Assembly (NCBI GenBank): GCA_029532625.1
Contig: JARFXM010000011.1
Span: 2,046,001-2,110,000, forward strand
From: Lomentospora prolificans
Taxonomy: Eukaryota > Ascomycota > Sordariomycetes > Microascales > Microascaceae
Reading direction: 5' to 3'
Length of the DNA: 64,000 nt
In this document: positions 60,805-64,000 of the stretch, piece after piece
How positions within the stretch are numbered: the stretch's first letter is position 1
Layout: every line of letters begins with the position of its first letter
Notes under the pieces: model-generated
The model's database searches: none
Seen by the model: only the letters and a program-made list of their open reading frames with translations
What the model was told of the DNA's origin: nothing
Translations under genes and position numbers: made by a program

Positions 60805-61965
60805 CTATCTCCTGTCCAGGCGACGGACGACGGCACCGAGCACCACCTTGAGGATAGCATCACCAGTCAAGGTCTGCACCTGCCCACTCTGCCCACTCCA
60901 AGTAACAGTGTCAACCATGTCACGGACGTCACCGCCCATCATCTCAGTCAAGCCATCGTCAAGCTCCTTGAGCGCATCACGCGCGCCTGGCTCGTTTCCG
61001 ACCTGGAAGAACTGGACACCAACCTGGTAAGGAGGCGCGTCGATCTTATCGAGCTTCTTGGCCGTGCTGAGTAGCACGCCTTCGACATCGTCCGAGGGGA
61101 CGCCGTCGGTGATGACAATGATGTTTACGGGCTTGACACTCTCCATCTCGTCCTTGTTGGCCTCGAGGAGCTGGATGTAGGGCTTGATGATGTTCTGCAG
61201 ACGCGTGCCGGTAGGGGTTCCCCCGAAGGGCTGGATGGACTCGAAGAGTGCCTCCACGGCGGACGGGTTCTTGAAGCCGCGGTAGCCGCCGGCAGCTTTT
61301 CCGGCCTTGGCGTCAGCTGCGAGCTTGGACTTGTGGTTTAGGAAGTAAATATCTATTCCGTCACTGTCGTGATCGGCGCAGATGGGGGTAATGGTGCGGA
61401 GCGCTTCGCGGACCTCGCGCCACGAGCGACCGCGCATGGAACCAGAGTCGTCGATGACAAACACGGTGTCGAACGTGCTCAAGAACGCGTAGGGATCCTC
61501 GGGCGTGGTGATGACGCTAGCAATCGACCGCGCTGGAGATGGCGCGCGGACGGCGCTGGAACCGGCCCTCCGGCTGGGGTTTTCGCCCACAACGTCGCCA
61601 TAAGCAGGAGGAGGGTCGTTAATGGCTATTTACACGTCAGTTTCGCTGAAATAGATGTGGCAAACTCGTGTGTGTCTTTCTCGTGAGAACTTACAGGGAG
61701 GGCGTCTCGTGGCACCAGATCGGTTCCGCCCGGGGAAGCTTGAGTCGTGGAAAGCGTTGACGGCGGCAGGTGTGGTCCGGACCGGGGCACTCTGAACTGG
61801 GCCTGCTGCCACTTTGGGCGACGGAGACCGCCTCCGGATCTTGTCCTTGATGCCACCGAAAAATGATTTACTAGACATGGGGCTGCTGGGGTCAGAGTTT
61901 GTGGATGTGGTGGATGAGGTGGCCGGGTGAAGGAGAACAGCTGGGGTGGAATTTGGGGAAGCCAT
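60805..61965 (-). CDS. Von Willebrand factor A-domain protein with PPxY motif, 363 residues
   Basis: Two exons (61695-61965, 60805-61625) join in frame; the intron has a CTGAC branch site and a TAG acceptor. The first ATG at 61965 starts MASPNSTPAVLL. Residues 1-100 are Ser/Pro-rich and probably disordered, with a basic patch KDKIRRRSPSPK. Residues 96-99 are PPAY, a PPxY motif of the kind bound by WW domains of Rsp5/Nedd4 ubiquitin ligases. The A domain follows, with a complete metal-ion-dependent adhesion site: DDSGS (Asp149, Ser151, Ser153), a Thr in GGTPTGTRL and Asp in VITDGVPSDD. No signal peptide or membrane segment is visible, so it is likely cytosolic. Ligand and pathway are unknown to me. 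Similar proteins are widespread in fungi. Confidence 0.9.
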
Positions 61966-62598
61966 TGTGAGTCTTGTTGAGAAGGCAGGTGCTATCTCGT
62001 CTGTTTGCGTCTTCTTTGGGGATACGACAGTTGATTGTCTTGATTCCAAGGATTTAATGTCTAGCTGCAGCAGCGAATCCTTGAGAGAAGGAGCACCCTA
62101 GTTTCTTGAGTGATTGTATTTTCATCTACACATCTCCAACATGGGCATATCCCATCTTTTTATCTTAATTTTATACATCCCTAGTTCCTCCTGAGGATCG
62201 TAACATTTCACTTAATCATGTCCAACCTCAATGAAGGCAAGACAAAACTCTCAAGCCATAAACAAAGTGGAAGAACTATGGATACCACAAACCACATCTC
62301 ACGCTGCAACAGGTCACGGGCGACACAGCCACAAGGTTGAGGCAAATTCCAATGCCAGAGAAACCTCAGTACCTAAGAAACTTCAATGCCTAAGGCGTCC
62401 AATTTTGGCAAAGGAGGCTTTCACAGTCCAGCGCCTGCCGCTGCGCCTCTGCTTCGCCTACACAGTATTAAGTCAATTTTACTGATTGCCAGTGGCTGGT
62501 GGCTGAGGCATACCATTGAACGATTCCCGTTCTCGGTGCCCAGGATATTCCACTGTTGGATTTTGATACTTTCCGTCAGGTTATGCAAGGGACCAACC

Positions 62599-62799
62599 TC
62601 AACCCCGGTGTTGGTGTGACGCCCGTTCCCACGCGCCGCCTTTCTGGGCCTCTTCCATCTGATCCTGAGGATTGTTGTTGGTTGGTGTGCTGCGAACCTG
62701 GTATGCCGCGGTGTTGATCGGGTTTGATGTGCGAGAATGCATTGTTGTGAAGCACCTCTCCAAGGCACTCTTAGCGGGGCGCTTCTGGTTTGCGTTCCC
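62599..62799 (-). other. Coding-like exon candidate, incomplete gene
   Basis: A 67-codon minus-strand frame ending in TGA at 62599, with mostly C or G third positions, including NQKRPAKSALERCF, NPINTAAYQVRSTPTNNNP and QMEEAQKGGAWERA. It begins after a CCCAG acceptor; upstream in the same frame is a stop. A protein-like stretch upstream (DFEHSAKAEESIPIS, near 62850-62910) ends at a GT in a phase that does not join it. An internal ATG would give a 47-residue product. It may be an exon of a gene whose other parts I misread, or a relic. Confidence 0.22.
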
Positions 62800-62963
62800 C
62801 TGGGTCGGTTACAGAATCGGAGCCAGGCGCAAAGCGGGCGTTTTTCGTTATGCGTTGACACCTTGATATCGGTATTGATTCCTCTGCCTTGGCGGAGTGC
62901 TCAAAATCTACAGCCGTGTTGCAATCTAGTGGTGTGGAACGAAAGACGGTCAGCAAACAGATA

Positions 62964-63047
62964 TTCGCCCCTAAAGGGCGAACATGGCATGTAGGGTCAT
63001 TCGCCTCGGTGCCAGTGCTACATTGCCTGCACCTCTACAGGTGCAGG
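62964..63047. repeat. Two short perfect hairpins
   Basis: TTCGCCC (62964-62970) pairs with GGGCGAA (62976-62982) across a 5-base loop. CCTGCACCT (63026-63034) pairs with AGGTGCAGG (63039-63047) across a 4-base loop. Both are perfect and close together in non-coding DNA. Confidence 0.6.
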
Positions 63048-63491
63048 ACTTGATGTGTCTCTCCAGCCTCCATGCTGTAGTGTACAAGATGCACTGAAGG
63101 GGCTTTGAATTAATAGATCTTTAGAGAGTCTAGAAGCAAGAAATGATGAGAACTGTATCATCCAGTGCCGCAGCCACACTTTGTGTGTCTCGTCTCACAC
63201 ACTACTACGGCATAATCATTGACCAAGAGATGTAAACACTTGGCAATGCAATGCGAGAATAGTTTGTGCAGCACCACAACAGCCTCCATATGCGCGCACT
63301 ATTTACCATTAATCACCGAGTAGCAGCCTTTCCCTAGCACGCCTTCACGATTTTCGTAGGCGCAGTAAAAAGGCGATGAAAAATAAAAATGAAAGACTGG
63401 ACAGCAGTCAATCTTCTCACCAAGGCACCTACCTCACAAGGAAAACAGAGACCAGAAACAGTCGAGATATGGCCAGAAAGGAAGCGGGGGA

Positions 63492-64000
63492 TCACGAGTA
63501 TTTCGAAACCACCCTCTCGATACCATCGCAGCCCTTCCGCAGCTGCTCCATCTTCGGCCCGTACGACAGGCGCACAAAGTGGTGGCACGGGCTGTCGAAA
63601 AGGTCACGCCGATGCGAAGGGTTCAAATCGAAAAAGATGCCCGGGACGACGATGACCTTTTCCTCGAGGCAGGCTTCGAAGAAACTTAGACCGTCGCGGA
63701 TGGGCTCGGGCATTCCTTCGAGGTTGAGCCATCTTGAGGCACATTCACTTGGTTAGCGCAAGGTGCAATATTGTCTTTTTTTTTTTTTCCTTTTCCCTTT
63801 GCCTTGCAAGGTTGAAGGGGGGGACGAGGCCTTCACGAACATGTAAAAAGCTGAGTCCGGGACGTATTTGAACTTGAAGCCAATGTCGCTCAGCCTGCGC
63901 ATGACATAATCTCGCTTTTCCTAGTGTCGGCTACAGTCAGAATGCGCTCCCTCGCCTCGTCAACGAAGGATTTATCCAGGCCTACTTTGAAGTGCTTCTG
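63492..64000 (-). CDS. Class I/II PLP-dependent aminotransferase, C-terminal part (cut by window end)
   Basis: Only the 3' end is present. Three exon pieces (63986-64000, 63841-63920, 63492-63732) join in frame: QKHF, then KRDYVMRRLSDIGFKF, then FYIWLNLEGMPEP and the hallmark VIVVPGIFFDLNPSHRR, ending SPCHHFVRLSYGPKMEQL and ERVVSKYS. The introns are 65 bases (CTGAC branch) and 108 bases (CTAAC branch). The second uses a GTTCGT donor, chosen because it alone restores YIWLNLEG. This tail matches fungal and bacterial aspartate-aminotransferase-like enzymes of subgroup I. The catalytic lysine and the substrate-defining half lie outside the window, so the substrate cannot be told. Confidence 0.9.

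Larger units (their letters stand above)
61966..63491. other. Intergenic, von Willebrand A gene / aminotransferase
   Basis: 1.5 kb with a coding-like minus-strand fragment (62599-62799, listed) and two perfect short hairpins (62964-62982 and 63026-63047). On the plus strand the same place reads IPLLDFDTFRQVMQGTNLNP, which may be an antisense shadow or the reverse. I could not build a complete gene. Confidence 0.45.

Noticed and set aside
1..64000. CRISPR arrays, bacterial operons, integrated phage or a secondary-metabolite cluster
   Set aside because: The sequence is a spliced eukaryotic genome; no regular spaced repeats, polyketide or peptide synthetase motifs, or phage genes were seen.

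Overview
The window is nuclear DNA from a filamentous ascomycete, most likely a Sordariomycete. Genes are split by short introns (about 50 to 290 bases) with GT donors, CTAAC or CTGAC branch sites and AG acceptors. The gene set matches that group: a plasma-membrane H+-ATPase, an Yhm2-type carrier, Skb1/PRMT5, Prp43 and a Seb1/Nrd1-like factor. A Pro tRNA carries an intron. I cannot name the genus from sequence alone.

Layout, left to right. Minus-strand pma1 lies at 806-3839. A 14.4 kb stretch (3840-18258) follows with no clear large gene; it holds one candidate two-exon micro-gene (15044-15270) and some coding-like scraps. Next come tRNA-Pro(AGG) at 18259, the mitochondrial carrier YHM2 at 19268-20541 (minus) and mitochondrial citrate synthase at 22976-24741 (minus). 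The Seb1/Nrd1-type protein at 27564-30223 (plus) converges with a 1,036-residue WD40 protein at 31099-34269 (minus). An AT-rich, repeat-bearing interval at about 34370-35630 separates that gene from a peroxisome-targeted acyl-CoA synthetase (36053-38339, minus). A 4.7 kb gap then leads to a small Cys-rich protein gene (43064-43497, minus), followed by a 5.5 kb gap. Prp43 (49015-51559, minus) and PRMT5/Skb1 (52599-55202, plus) are divergent. A conserved fungal protein of unknown function (57652-58554, minus), a von Willebrand A-domain protein (60805-61965, minus) and the 3' end of a class I/II aminotransferase (63492-64000, minus, cut by the window edge) close the window.

The genes are core housekeeping functions: proton pumping, citrate synthesis and export, fatty-acid activation, RNA processing and arginine methylation. 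They do not form an obvious operon-like or biosynthetic cluster. YHM2 and citrate synthase lie side by side on the same strand and act on the same metabolite pool, which may be coincidence.

Exon boundaries were worked out by hand from reading-frame continuity, splice signals and remembered family sequences, and every listed multi-exon gene keeps frame across all junctions. No database search was possible. I found no clear new multi-gene system. The most useful leads are hidden small genes, a probable repeat-induced-mutation remnant, and an intron that divides the regulatory tail of the proton pump.
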